Positions 37,125 through 50,546 of a stretch of 64,000 bases of DNA are shown one piece after another (position 1 is the first letter of the stretch; each line of letters starts with the position of its first letter). The position numbers were made by a program, and so were the translations under genes. The notes under the pieces were generated by a model. It saw only the letters and a program-made list of their open reading frames with translations, searched no databases and was not told where the DNA came from. This DNA comes from Spongilla lacustris. Lineage: Eukaryota; Porifera; Demospongiae; Spongillida; Spongillidae. Location of the stretch: NCBI GenBank assembly GCA_949361645.1, contig OX442427.1:8503709-8567708 (forward strand). The letters run 5' to 3'.

Positions 37125-37557
37125 TTTTGTACAACGTGTCTGCCGTGCCATGTACAAGCGTCGAACACATCTGCCGTACCATGTACCAAGTTAGTACACG
37201 TCTGCCGTGCTATGTGCAATCTTCAAACGCGTTTGCCGCGTCGGTTCTACACATATGGCCGATATGGCCTTGTCACCTCGTCTTATATATCTATAAACCA
37301 AGCCTCCCACACGACTGGCGATCGATCTGCAAGCTTAGTTCACCTACACTGCCATTTTCAATCATCGTACACGTCTGCCGCGCGATTCAAACACACTACA
37401 GTACTTACACCCTCCCCCACACCCACACTCACGTGGGTTTGTCACTGATACAAGCTTTGTCTATTAACCAAGCCCCACACACGACTGGCGTGCCATGTAA
37501 AAGCTTACTCCATATCTGCCGTGCCATTCAACACGTATGCAGCGCGAGTAAAATGCA

Positions 37558-37600
<43 letters not shown>
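37125..37600. repeat. Degenerate ~30-bp 'CTGCCGTGCCAT' array ending in (CA)n
   Basis: Units such as GTCTGCCGTGCCATGTACAA recur with many changes up to about 37,540 and run into a (CA)n tract at 37,559-37,600. The same motif array appears at 7,340-7,480, 30,360-30,640, 32,820-33,130 and 39,545-39,730. Confidence 0.7.
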
Positions 37601-37602
<2 letters not shown>

Positions 37603-37985
37603 GCCTTGCTCCATAGTTGCCATTAGTCCAATTTTGTTTTAATTGGTTGAACCCAAGTACAAGTATGGGTAACCCAGGTACAAAGTCTGTAGGCTTATGT
37701 GCTTGGGTGTAGCCATCGTGCGGTGTCATCATTGCGCTGTGCAACAAAGGTAATAGCCCTCCATTGAACTAACATGATTAAGTCTCCATAAAACACACTA
37801 GTAAGCTTCGCACATGCCTGCCGCTTTTGTTAAACAATTCAGGCTGTTGTAATAATGAATAATAATACAATATATAGAGCTGTACATCAGCTAGCAGTTA
37901 CAGCAGCTGCGCTATGAACCTGTATAGGAAGAAAAAAGATGGGAGTAAATACTTATTTTGGTGCTTCCTCCACACAAACACACAT

Positions 37986-38049
<64 letters not shown>

Positions 38050-38065
38050 GTTCCCGCCACTAAAA
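37601..38065. repeat. Dispersed repeat copy plus (CA)n
   Basis: 37,601-37,975 is a copy of the dispersed family also at 8,050-8,570 and 29,990-30,760. It ends in a (CA)n run at 37,983-38,046, next to the left edge of duplication block B. Confidence 0.75.
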
Positions 38066-41000
38066 CTCTAGATCTCCAAAACTTGCACCGTCCCGTACAC
38101 ATTTACACTAACCTTACATAGCCACGGGCACACTTGTAAAGCTTAAAAAAGCTTGCACCATCACGGGCAAATCCACGGACACACCTGTACAGCTGTTAAA
38201 AAGCTTGCACCGTCACGGACACATTTACACTAACCTCACATAGCCACGGGCACACCTCTACAGCTTTTAAAAAGTCACGGACACATTTTTACTAACCTTA
38301 CTAATACATAGCCACGGGGCAGATTTACACTAATCAAACACACTTGCACTGCTTTAATAAAAGCTTGCACCATCACGGACACATTTATACCAACCTTATA
38401 TAGCCACGGGCATACCTCTACAGCTTTTAAAAAGCTTGCACCATCACGGACACATTTATACTAACCTTATATAGCCACGGGCACACTTGTACAGCTTCAA
38501 AAAAGCTTACATAATCACAAGCATATTTACACCAATCAAGCACACTTGCACTGCATTAATAAAAGCTTACACAGTCACGGTCACACTTGTACAGCTTTAA
38601 AAAAACATCATGGGCATACTTACAATACCACGGATAGCTTTAAAAGATGCTTATACGGTTTCACGGCACACTTACACTAACCTATCACATTTGCACTGCA
38701 TCGTCTGCATGCATGCACTATAAAAGCTTACACCATCACGGGCATACACTAACTATGCAATTGGACAAGCTTATACAGCCATGTGCACTAAAAGCTTTGA
38801 TACCAATATTTTAAAAATACTGTAACTATTCCATACGCTTACAGACTCGCGCAGGCACACTGTTATATTTGCCACACTTTTATACAAGGTAGCTTTACTT
38901 TACAGGCCCATGGGCACACATGATCAACCTACATTTACTCTACCAGGGTCATGTACAAGCTATCAGCACTTAAAAAGAACCTTAGAGAGTCACGGGCACA
39001 GTTACGCAAGCTATAGCACAACCATTTGGCAATGTGGCATTTATTTGGCTGCTACAGTATCTTTTTGTACAATATTGAATCTCATTAGGGCCAAAAACAA
39101 CATTGACATGCCCTGCATAGTAAGTAAGCATTTTGGCTTAAAAACTTCCATTGCATTAGGACTTGTTAGAAGCTTTCTTTGTGCTCTAACGTACATTATG
39201 CAATTTTACTTGCAATGATATCCAATGACTAAGCCAGACCCTTTATTAGCTCGAGCGCGTACCAGTACACACGCACTCTATAGTACAGCAAATGCCAGTC
39301 TTATTAAAGCCTCGCTCACCTGTTTTACAACCTTCTCGACGCTACACAAAACACCCTAGCAATACCAGGGTACTCCATAATATCTATGCCAATACGTACG
39401 TAACATTTGAATTGGTAATAATTACTTATTAGTAATTCTATTTATTGCACATTTAGTGTCGTTGGTAGCAGATCAGAGCTCAGCTGGATCGACAATTCCG
39501 AGGTGAGCTTACACCACGTTATATGGGCCTGTTTAATCACGCATTAGCCTTGCCATCTGTATGCACGCTTCCCGTGCCACGTACTATCTTCATACAAGTC
39601 GCCGTGCCATCCACCACGTTCATACACGTCTGCCGTGCCATCGATGAGCTTTGTGTACGTCTCCCGTGTCATCCGCAAGCTTCGCAGACGTCTGGCGTGC
39701 GATGCACAAGCTTAACACACTTCTACTATACCCCCACTGTTTAAGCCACTTGTAACCGCATACATAAATTGAAACGTCAAATTTTAGATGCATGTACATT
39801 TGAGACACATCCAGGCACTGTCCACGTCGTGCTTGTTGTTGGCCACACAATCGTTTGACACCAGAACCCCCCGCTCGCTGCTTGCTGCTAGTGTAATTAA
39901 ATAATAAATACGTATTGGTAGTACATTGTAATTAGCGCACACGTAAACAATAAATTAGTTTTTTGACGACTGTGCAAGCTGCGTTTAGTGTTGTCTGGGT
40001 GCTAAGCGGTCCCCAGTTTGTGAGCGTCAATGAATATGCGTTTAATTTGACTCTATCCAACTGGCAGCTCGAAGCCTCAACGTATACGGGGGGGGGGGGG
40101 GGGGGGGGGGCGAGGCATGCATGCACGGACGGAGCCTATAATTGTTCCTAGAAACTGCACACACACGCGCACACATTTATATCCACCCAGTGTAAAAGTG
40201 TCACATGTTGAAATGGCTCAATAATAATTACAGTTAAACATGCACACACGCACACACACACGCACGCACACACACACACATGCACACACACATTGTTATT
40301 GCAACATTATACATAACAGTATTTTGGCACATACACCAGTAGTAACTATGTGGTTGTGTTAGAAAATAAATATTGGTTTACTTCACACTGCATGGGTCAA
40401 GATTGCTTGCTTGCTTTCCATAAATATGCAGTGTTGTGTAGTTTTAGTATCAGTCTTTGTGTGAAAGCTAATTTTATACATCCGTTGATATGCAAAACAT
40501 TCCTTTAACACACACAACACACACACACGTACATGCGCACAATGTAACGTATCTTAAATAGTTACAAAGCTTTAGGGGTGCAGCACAAAGCTTCACACAT
40601 GTGTACAATGATGGATGGTAAACTCGTGCAATGAAAGTATAAGGTTTTAACCTGCACCCCCAGGGATGATAATGATACCTGGTATGGTATTTAAAAAAAA
40701 AGACCCCTGGGCTAGACTTGTACATATGTCCTGAAAATTAATAATTTAGCTTCACCCCCGAAACCCCCCCCCCCCCCCCCCCTCCTGGCAGACAAGCTAC
40801 TGTTATAGGACAAGATTCTGTTATATATACCTGCTTAATCCCCCCCCCCCCCCCCCCCCCCCCAGGACAGGTACACCACACACACACATACATACTTTAT
40901 TAATTGTATTACTTGCTGAACCTTCAAATATGCACCCACAATAATAATAAATAAATATGCATCCACAGTAATAATAAATAAATAAATGTGAACATTTACA

Positions 41001-43640
41001 CACTTATGCCCAATCTTATTGGAGGTTAATATTCACAACCTCTCATCAAAGTTATAAATTTATTTAGTCTCAGTTGCAAATAGGGTGTGTAACCTCCCCT
41101 CAATAATGAAAATCGATTTTTCCGAATACTTTTAAAACACTAATCGATTTTTCAGGTTTTTCTGGATCTGAAAATCGATTGTTCCGAATACTTGAAAAAA
41201 TAAAATCGATTTTTCCGAATAGGTTTTGACAATTTGCCAGCCGAATACCTAGGTTATTCAGGTTTTCTGCTCACTGAGCCATCTAAATGTATACACATCA
41301 CACCAGAGACCCTCCTACAGCTACCCCATAACACCAGATACCAGATGCCCTCAGCACTGACACAAACACACTTTCTCCCATCACACCAGATGCCCGCCGC
41401 CCTCATGAGGCACACAACCACAGCTTCCCCCATCACACCAGATGCCCTCAGCATACAACCATACTTACTCCCATCACACCAGATGCCCTCATGAGGCCAC
41501 AACTCTACCCCCATCACACCATGCAGACACCCTCCTACAACTACCCACATTACACCAGATCAGTACAGCATGTATCCGCAGCTACCCACATCACAACAGA
41601 TACACTCAGCACACAACCACAGCTACCTACATGGGCCTAAATCGCTTGGCCTAGCTATAGATGGGCGTGTCTGACCTAAGTTAGCGACATGATGTACCTA
41701 CAAATCGTACCCGATGTCAAAAGAGTAGAACCGCAGATGATGTTTACGCACCACCGGCCATGCAGCCTCTATTTCACTATCGCGAGTTTTGAAAAAACTA
41801 GAAACTAAGTAGGCCTAAGTGCGATCTCTCGGCAATATCATCTCAGAGAGATAGGTGCAAGAAACCAGCTAGTTCGAAATGCACTATAAGCTAACTCGCT
41901 TTGATTTGTAGCTGGAGCTGTCCGTCGCCATGACTTGTGAAGATTGAAGACGGAGATCTGTGGGCTAGTTCGTACATGTAACCTCGTCCCCACGTATACG
42001 TAATTAAAATAGTAACAACAATGACGTTACGTTTCAAATTGGAAGTAATTATTATCGTACATTATCGTAAACGTATACACATGTATCCGGATATCGTCAT
42101 AAAACGGTATTCGAATAATGGGCGAATTGTCGATGCGGATGACGAATACCTAAGTACCTCCGAATGGAGATGCACAAACCGGTTATTTCGAATAGAACAA
42201 ATCCAATAACCGATTTTTCCGAGTAATGCTAAGTTACCATTCGAACGGATAGGTTTTTGCGAATATCCGAATAACCCGAGTAACCTGATAACCGGTTACA
42301 CACCCTAGTTGCAAATGATTAAAGATACGAATATAGTCATACGTGTTAAAAATAATGTGTCCAGCATGTAACCGAAAAGATGGGCTGAGCATAAATGCAT
42401 CCTTAAAATTGAGTGCACATGCTTATTAGAACACTAACTACAGCTTTTCAAGGGTGCACCATATATCTGGTCCATGGGTTAGTATTTTGTCTTGCACTGT
42501 GATATGGTTATTACCATCGTGTGCTTAGTGGTTCATGCATTTGAGTCCAGTTTGCTCCACATATATTAGTACTCTGATGTTGTACTTGCACAGGAACATT
42601 ATAAAGTAGACCGACATCATATCCAAAATGGCAGTTTTATCTGGCCCTAATGTTATATAGCCCTCGAGTTTGCCATGTTGTGCACCATGTACGTTGATGC
42701 ACACAGCTCTTACCTATTTTCCCCCTCTCGCAAACAGGAAGTGCCTATGTGTAGGAGTTGCTACTTGGACAAGCAGGAGCAAATTTACACAATCTTACAA
42801 ATGAATCTCACATGTGCTCGTGTCTGTAGCCATCCTGCAAGGCAATGCAGCTAACATTTTTGGGACAATGAAGTTGAACAATGCAGATCAGGTGTTATTT
42901 GTTTGAGCATTGCTTATGTTTGAGTGTTGTAAATAAATTTTATTGATCGATTGCATCATTATACGATCACACTGACATCTTTGATACATGCACGTTATTA
43001 TTTTTAAAAAGTGAAAGCATATGCACGAGGTTAAGCTAGCTGCTATATATATGGAAGTGATGCATTCTTGATTTAACATTGGGTTTACAAATGCCTGCCA
43101 GTGGTTGAGCATACCCTGCTTGGTTTGCCACTCTAGCTTGCCTTCTGAAATTGCTCCAAACCTTATGGTGGCAACCGCAAAGAACTTTAGTACGTCACTC
43201 ATCTGTGTCACCAATTTTCAAGAGAGTGGACACGTGCCTTATATTACCTTAACACCTCCTATAGGAACAACACTTTACCTAGCAGTTTAGTGCAATTGTC
43301 AAGTAAACTTAACTTGACCCAATTATTACAAAGATTTATTTGTCGATAAAGCATTAGTACCAAGAACTTGGCACTAATTAATTCCCTGAACACATTTATA
43401 GGCTTGGCCCTAGTGGTTGGTATTATATGAATTCCCTGGGTGCTTCCAGAGTTTTGGCAGATGTATTAAAGACTCAATATCGTGCAAGTAAATAAGACAA
43501 AAATGATAGCACACGCAGGATCAATCTCCTGCTGTGCTGGTCTCATTGTAAAAAGTTTAATATATGTGCTTTTAAGGGTTTATATTAGGCTCAATCTCTG
43601 TGCGTACACATCATCAGGAAGCAAGTACAGAAATCTATAC
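38066..43640. repeat. Segmental duplication block B (partner at 4.89-13.74 kb)
   Basis: This block matches block A in order and orientation. It differs by lacking the THAP element and the LINE, by carrying a hAT-like MITE (41,081-42,307), and by expanded simple repeats: a poly-G run at about 40,089-40,110, CA-rich DNA at 40,240-40,285, and poly-C runs at about 40,764-40,783 and 40,840-40,863. The match fades after about 43,640. No protein-coding gene is supported inside it. Confidence 0.8.
41081..42307. mobile_element. hAT-like non-autonomous transposon with 8-bp TSD
   Basis: The ends are TAGGGTGTGTAACC (41,081-41,094) and its exact inverse GGTTACACACCCTA (42,294-42,307). GTTGCAAA is duplicated on both sides (41,073-41,080 and 42,308-42,315). 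Block A keeps the unoccupied equivalent near 8,703-8,720 (GTTAGTTGCAATTGATTATT). An 8-bp TSD with T/CAGGG-type termini is typical of the hAT superfamily. Subterminal motifs AATCGATTTTTCCGAATA (left) and CCGAATAACCCGAGTAACC (right) repeat several times. The middle holds a minisatellite of CCATCACACCAGATGCCCTC units (about 41,330-41,630). No transposase frame is present. Confidence 0.9.
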
Positions 43641-46086
43641 CTTAAAATTGTTGACTTGGTGAATTACATTGAGCATGTTCTACGAGCTCCCAAATTTATT
43701 TAACAGAGCCGAATTTATTTTACAGAGCCGAGAAGTATAAATATATTTGCAAGTCCGACAACGCGGATGGGGTATTGTATATATTTATTATACCAAGTAG
43801 CAATTAACCTTAAGTTTATGGAGTATTTATAGTCTGCAGATGATGTATTTTAATCAATGTATATAACGTTTAGAACTTATAAGCGATATAAAGGTACGTT
43901 TTGAAAATTTCTATGAAATTACTCATAATGGAAAAACAACCTTAATAATTAAGCACATAAAACGAATCAGAAGAGAGAGGAATGAAATTTTTGCACCATG
44001 CACTTTCTTAAATTTTCACCTGTCCTCATTGTAATTAAAACTAGCGTCAGCTATTGTGAAATATTTGTGTGCTGATTTTCAAATTACCAGGTGCCCGTAT
44101 AAGTTACTTTAGAACAACCCAACGAAACAGCAAAGAATAAATGGACAGCATGGGCTATGATAGCAAGCGATACACTTGCTGTTGAAAATAAAAGTTGGTA
44201 CCAGCAATAATAACATTCTCAGAGCAATGTAGTCCTATTTTTTTAAATGAAGTTTGTCCTGGAGCAGCCATGGAAATCAAATGCTCGTGCATTTCTGCAT
44301 CCGCTTTGCCTTGCATGCTAAAGAAATTCGGATGCTGCTCATAGCCTGTATGGTAAAATTCTTAAAATCCCACGTCCAATTAAGGCAACTCGTTTAGGGT
44401 GTATATAATCACCACGCCTATGCGCTCTTTTTCAATATGCAATTTGTCTAATCGGTCTGAGATTCCTGCCGTTACGAGAAAGATTATCCCTGAAGTCATT
44501 TCCCACTTGTGGCACCTTTCCTTGTAAATTGCGAAATAATGCATTTTATCACAGAAGATGGGAGAATCCATCTTCATTCAAGACGGCAGCTGTTTGTGTG
44601 GTAAGTTAAGCTTAATTATAAGCTTAGGAAACGCATTATCAGGTTACAATGCATGCCAAATTCGGGTAGCTGTTGAGTATTTCTGCATTAACCATTTACA
44701 ATACTTGCTATTTACACTCGGTAAAAGCATTGCTAAAAGTAATTTGCGCACAGAAGCATCTATATCGTAATTATTATTAAGAGAACATTACGAGACGCCA
44801 ATAGACGGCGGAACAATTGTATAACATGCGAAAGGTCAATCTGGAACAGTGAACATCGATACTCGGCAGCAGATGCGCCGATGCTACTTGTATTGAAATA
44901 CAACAATTCAAAGTTGCTCTTTGCAACAATTATACTAACTCTGCCAATCAATTAACAATCAAGTATCTTCTATGAATGCAGCTAACACACGTGTGAATGC
45001 AGTACACATGTATGCGTTAATACTGAATACAGCGTATATTTGAATGCATTTATGCAATGTATATGTAAACTCTATAACGACATATAATGCAAGTATTTAT
45101 GAATGCAGCATATGCACATACAACTGAGTGTGTAATTGCAGTATGTACACGTTTATTGGTTGGCAGAATTTAAATTTATAAAAAATGCTTATTTTGAATT
45201 TCAAACAAACAATAGTATCATGCAACAATAAGAGCAGGTATACTTTTCTGCATTATGTAGATACATCAGCAAGGCACTTGAAAGTACCACATGCATATTG
45301 CACAAGTAACATGCTATCCAAAAGTCAGGCTCATCATCCCGCACACCACAAGTATGCAGTTTCTCCATTGCTGGAACAGTTACAATGCACGAAGCATCTA
45401 CACGCATATAGAGACTATTACAATAAGGAGACGGCAAAAGGCGGCGTAGTCGGCAGATGCGCCGATGCTACTTGTATTGAAATACACAGCAACGCTAATA
45501 GTAGATGGTGTGAAATATTTCTTGAATGCAGTGTATGCAAATGCAAGTATCTACAAATACAGCCAACGCACGTGTGAATGCAGTATAAATGCACGTGTTA
45601 ATACTGTGAATGCATATTTATGAAAGCAACAAATGCACAACGCACTTTTAGTGTAAATATGCATGCATATGTTAATCCTATATTACACGTAATGCAAGTA
45701 TTTAAGAATGCAGCATATGCACGCATAACGGTGCATCGTATATTTAAATGTGCTATAACGCTCTGACAGCATCAAATCTGAATGCACTGCATGTGTGAAT
45801 GTATAGTATGTACGTTTATGCTGTTACATGTATTCGAATGCGCTGTACTTGTGAATGCAGTACTTCTGTCAAAGCTGTCAATATACATATAATATAAGTA
45901 TTATTGAATGTATTGTAGGTGTAAAAAGGAATGTAGCAAATGCATGGATATTCTTATTCTTTGAGTGAATGCAGTATGAGTTACAAATGATATGGAGTCA
46001 ACGACAGCGATGGTTGCAGAATGATTAAGATAATAAAAGTAGGTAAGGGGAGGAGTAGGTACATAAGGGTACATGTATGCAGGTAT
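43641..46086. other. Unassigned AT-rich DNA with degenerate 'GAATGCAG' repeats
   Basis: From about 44,970 to 45,990 the motif GAATGCAG or GAATGCA recurs irregularly with ATGCAAGTATTTA-like pieces. A 40-bp element (GCAGATGCGCCGATGCTACT) occurs at 44,868 and 45,452. The 130-codon frame at 45,185-45,577 overlaps the second of these and has no domain. Short frames at 44,380-44,577 and 44,558-44,770 are likewise unsupported. Confidence 0.45.
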
Positions 46087-46092
46087 CTCGGG

Positions 46093-46146
46093 TTAGGGTT
46101 AGGGTTAGGGTTAGGGTTAGGGTTAGGGTTAGGGTTAGGGTTAGGG
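46093..46146 (+). repeat. Interstitial telomeric repeat, (TTAGGG)9
   Basis: Nine perfect TTAGGG units are followed by TAAGGCAC. The TTCGGGTAAGGCAC junction at 51,452 is the homologous boundary in unit 2. Confidence 0.97.
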
Positions 46147-47047
46147 TAAGGCACTTATTTCTCATAAAAGTCGCTGAGCGGATCAGCATCCAACATCGAA
46201 TTCTGACGGCAGAGTTCGGCGTAGAAATTTATTAATTTTTTCAACATAGCAATACTGAGCACACAGAATACACAAATTGAAATTGTTCACTTCTGCAGTT
46301 GACACACGATGTCCACAATGCTTAGCCGGGAAAGCACATTGACTGTCCCCCATCCACTGATATGGGCCATAGTTGGGTACGACTGCATATGTATGAGGAG
46401 AAACCGTAAAATATATATACATAATACATGAAATGGGTTCACTTAATCGCTGTCAGTCCAAGCCTATAACAAAGACCATATGCAGATGGGCATACACCCC
46501 ATTTGAAACTAAGTGTGTTTGTTGCTATCCCTGTACAACTCTTCCCCCCCAGTTCTTCAGATGTGTCTGTGTTTGTGACATAACCCTTTATAACAATGAC
46601 CTCAATGCACATTTCTTTTCACTTACTAAATAATAAATTCAGTGTGCCTTTTAAAATCCTGTGGCTTGGCCTAGTAGAATTATCGACTTTGGAACGGAGT
46701 CCCCCCAACTCCTTGGTGAATTGAGGCTGTATCTTTTTACCCTGATATATCTGCGTTGAAAGAATATTGTGTCCCATTACTTCACACTACTGTGCATACA
46801 CTTCAAAGCACATGGGCTCATACACATAAGACGTCCAGAGCACATGTTCCCCATCTTTTTAAAGCACATGGCCTATTTTTCATACACAAGGCACCCCATC
46901 TGTAGCTTAGTGTTTGTTTGTTGCATACAAGCTATCCTCCCCAATTACGAAATTAAGAAAGCTGTGGATTTCACAACATTTGTATTTTAAGCTTTTGAGG
47001 GGCCCACTTAATCACTATTAGCCCAAGCCGATATACAGGTGGGCATA

Positions 47048-48006
47048 GGGGAGGAGTGGGTTAGTTGAGCCACTTTTTAAGTTTAGGTTTATACTGCCTC
47101 TGAGGTTTGGTATTAAGCAGAGGTTAATAGTCTGATGTAAAGGAGCATCACTTGGGTACATGTTGTAGGAATGTTAGAGACTGGGGATGTACGTGAGAAA
47201 AATGACATTATTAAAAATCAACAGGTGTCAAATGGCAAAACTAACCCACCCAAGTGGGTTAGTGGTGCCAGGTACATGGGTCAGTTGAGTCATATGCTGC
47301 CTTCAGCCAAAGTTAGTTGCATGGCACAATAATTGCTAACATAAGTAGGCCTAGGCCTTACATTATCATATCATTGATCAAAGCAAATTCCTACACTAAT
47401 GCATGACACTTTTTCAATGAGAGCACTTGAAATTGATCGGCAAGTGATTTCAACGTGATTCACAAGTAATTTTTCCTTTTAAAAATAAAAACAGAATGCA
47501 TCTGAGATTGCTGCATAACCAAATAATCATAGCTCACTATTTCTGTACGTGAATCAATAAATCATTTTAATGCCATACAAATGCAGCTAAAGCGTATGTC
47601 TCAACTAACACCCCTTGCAAATGGCTCAACTAAGCCCACTACTAACTTTTCCTGTATCTAGCTAAGTTGTATAAAAAGGAAGCAAAGTATATAATTTATT
47701 ATAAACATAAATATAGCTGCATACATGCACTTTCAAACACCCAAGACTGAAACAAGAATATTGTCATTATGTAGAAATTATGAGGGCACAAACCATAAAA
47801 ACAGAATTTCACTCTGATCATCAAAATTCTTATTTTTGAATTTCACATCCTGATGAATACTAGAACAAAATCCTAAAGTAGGACAAAAAGCTAGTCTTAA
47901 CACTTAATGTCAATATATGTTAGCATAATTCAATTATGTTTCTTCATGGAGCCAAAACAGGGGGTGGCTCAACTAACCCAGTGGCTCAACTAACCCACTC
48001 CTCCCC
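47048..48006. mobile_element. 959-bp MITE-like element, 26-bp TIRs and TA TSD
   Basis: The left end (47,048-47,073) begins GGGGAGGAGTGGGTTAGTTG. The right end (47,981-48,006) is its inverse, ending CTCCTCCCC. A second, partial copy of the inverted sequence (GGTGGCTCAACTAACCCA) lies just inside the right end. TA flanks both sides (47,046-47,047 and 48,007-48,008). A related sequence at about 46,475-46,500 (GATGGGCATACACCCCATTT) looks like the unoccupied site. A TA duplication is the rule for Tc1/mariner-type elements. No transposase frame is present. Internal GGTTAGT/CAACTAACC motifs repeat. Confidence 0.85.
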
Positions 48007-48479
48007 TACCTCCCAGACAGGTGGGCACACACCCCATTTGACGTTCAATTCGCTCTAGAAGCATAAACCACCTGCCTGCTTAAGGTTAAGTACCAAGCCT
48101 ATTTTGTTAAAGGTTTAAAAACCACGTATGAGACAGTTTATATGCATATACCACTATCTCCTACCCACCCTGTTTTGATAACATCCGCCCTGTTTTGGTA
48201 AAACCCTTTTGGTAGCAGCCGAAAACCCGTATACCACAGTGTCGTGTGTGTACACCCTTATGACACCTTATTATATACCAGTGCACAGGTGTGTACACAT
48301 ATGCATGCAAACACCCGCACCCACACCCACACACACACCCTGTTGCAGCCAGTTTGACACCTTATACCTATAAACCACATTCTCCTACCTGCCCACAAGC
48401 TGCCCTGTTTTGGCAATAGCCGGAACCCGTATCCCACAGTGTAAAAGGTGCACCTAAGCCCCACCACACACATGCACGC

Positions 48480-48549
<70 letters not shown>

Positions 48550-48631
48550 TGTTGTGTGTGGAAGAATGAAATTTAAATTGGTATTAATGTTACATCTCCC
48601 CTCTTTCAATACAAGCATCTTCACTCTTTGT

Positions 48632-48693
<62 letters not shown>

Positions 48694-49087
48694 ACACAAA
48701 AACTGATTGCACAGGTTGGCATAACTCCCATACAGGTGAAGGTGGCATAAGGGCAGACACCAAACACCCCATAGCACTTCTATATACACATACATGTACC
48801 ATTTTAACACCAAACACAATAAAAGAGCTTACACCTGAACCACTCCTCCATAGAATTCAAATGTCGTGGCGAATTGAAGGTGGAGCAGGCTGCTCACTCT
48901 AATACAGGTGAATGGAGTTGGCTTGGGATATCTGTGATATGTGGAGGTGATTGATGCTAGGTATAATGTACTGCAATACCCTGTTTTTTTTTTAAATCTA
49001 CACACACACACACACACCAGCTCTAATGAAAGACCATGTACTGCAATACCCTAACTGCACATGTGTTTGTTTTTAAATCACACACAC

Positions 49088-49130
<43 letters not shown>

Positions 49131-49530
49131 TTACCTCTGCAATACAGTCACTGCATTACATTTCAAGAGAGCAAAAGGCTCGGTCTAGTACAAATGACTG
49201 CAGATGGTTTGGGATATCTGTGATATGTGAAGACTGTCAGTCAGGGACAGTCAACCACACACACACACACACACACACACGCGCGCGCGCGCACACACAC
49301 TTACCTCTGCAATACAGTGGACTTGGCTGTGATCTGATAGATGCTGTACTGCAATACCCTGACTGCACATGTGCTTTTTTTTTTTAATCTACACGCACCA
49401 GCTCTAATGAAAGACAAGTCATTTAAATTAAAAATCACACACACACACTTGTATGTGCCATTTTTGACCGACTGCCAATATATTTTGTGTGTGTGTGCGT
49501 GCGTGCGTGCGTGCGTGCGTGCGCGCGTGA
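48480..49530. repeat. Cluster of (CA)n, (GT)n and CGTG tracts with ~200-bp spacers
   Basis: (CA)n runs at 48,480-48,546, (GT)n at about 48,633-48,690, (CA)n at 49,082-49,126 and 49,257-49,280 with a GCGC core after it, and GTGCGTGC at 49,491-49,527. Between them a spacer with CTTACCTCTGCAATACAGT and TTTGGGATATCTGTGATATG recurs (48,925, 49,130, 49,210, 49,302). The same spacer reappears at 63,872-64,000. Confidence 0.85.
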
Positions 49531-49675
49531 ACACTTACGAGGAAGAGCTCAGGTATTCTATCGCTGTACAAGGAGGCAGACATTTAGTAAGGGTGGTGCG
49601 CACTAATTAGAATGTCACTTGCCCGAACCGTCTGTTCGTTTGTGTTGTAAGAAGCCTATCCGGTATACAGGAGAG

Positions 49676-49760
49676 GTGGTCCATCCATCCATCCATCTAT
49701 CCATCCATCCATCCATCCATCCATCCATCCATCCATCCATCCATCCATCCATCCATCCAT

Positions 49761-49794
<34 letters not shown>

Positions 49795-49808
49795 GTCCGT
49801 CCGTCCGT
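49676..49808. repeat. (CCAT)n microsatellite grading into (CCGT)n
   Basis: A run of about 29 CCAT units with one CTAT interruption, grading to CCGT at the right edge. Frames through it (IHPS repeats on plus, DGWM repeats on minus) are artefacts. It lies between the ATTCTATCGCTG block and the recombinase 5' region of unit 1 and has no equivalent in unit 2. Confidence 0.95.
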
Positions 49809-49844
49809 GCGTACCGTCTGTCCTAATATCCAATACAGCTGGGG

Positions 49845-50546
49845 GTCACGTGACATCAGCCAATCCAATCTATGCAGCAATGACGTCATGCAGGCCAAAA
49901 AACCGTCTTTTCTCCAACGCTAAGACATTTTGCTGCGCTGTGGTAGCTCTGATGCACTATGCAGACGACGGGCTGTGGGGCAATGGGTTTCGTTTGGTCA
50001 TCGGACCTTGCGTTCCCATACAGCACCGCGACTAAGAGTGACTAAAACACCCTCATTGATCTCCATGACCGTACGTCTCTCGCTCAAAACTAACCCGGCT
50101 GCCGAAGTGGATCCACCAAGAGAGACCGAGCACCCGGTATGGTGGCTCTGTCACGAAGCGTTCGGCTGCTACATTCATCCAAAGTTGGTACCAAAAGCCA
50201 TGAATTCCATCAATTATTATACAGCAAGTATTGCGCGCATAATTTTAAACTAATTATTGTTCCAGCTGCTGGAACAACACTTAAGGTGCCTATACTAAGT
50301 CACGTGCGTCGAGGGCATTAATAAATTTCACTGTGGGTGGGCGGATAATCATATACTAGCTATACGCGTACCGCTGCTGCATGCGATCGCGCTCCGTGTC
50401 GCCACCCCTCCGTGTCCCCACCCAGCCGTGTCTTTTCGGGGAGCCCGGCCGGATACTTGCATTTTCCCAGCTGCTGGACCTCCGTATATATGTATATATA
50501 TAATTAATCTTTCCGGATGTACGCATGGAAGCGTCTGATTGTATAT
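49845..50546 (+). promoter_or_regulatory. 5' region of recombinase copy 2, conserved with copy 3
   Basis: About 700 bp aligns with 53,850-54,688, including TCTGATGCACTATGCAGACG, GTTTGGTCATCGGACC, ACCCGGTATGGTGGCTCTG and the block AGTCACGTGCGTCGAGGGCA followed by TTAATAAATT (about 50,299-50,327; 54,317-54,345). The latter holds a CACGTG E-box. Conservation across two copies, one of them now broken, marks it as part of the original gene or element, perhaps its promoter. Confidence 0.5.

Noticed and set aside
45185..45577. 130-codon plus-strand frame
   Set aside because: No recognisable motif, overlaps a local repeat, no splice or promoter support.
49615..49898. IHPS/DGWM repeat proteins
   Set aside because: They are translations of the (CCAT)n microsatellite.
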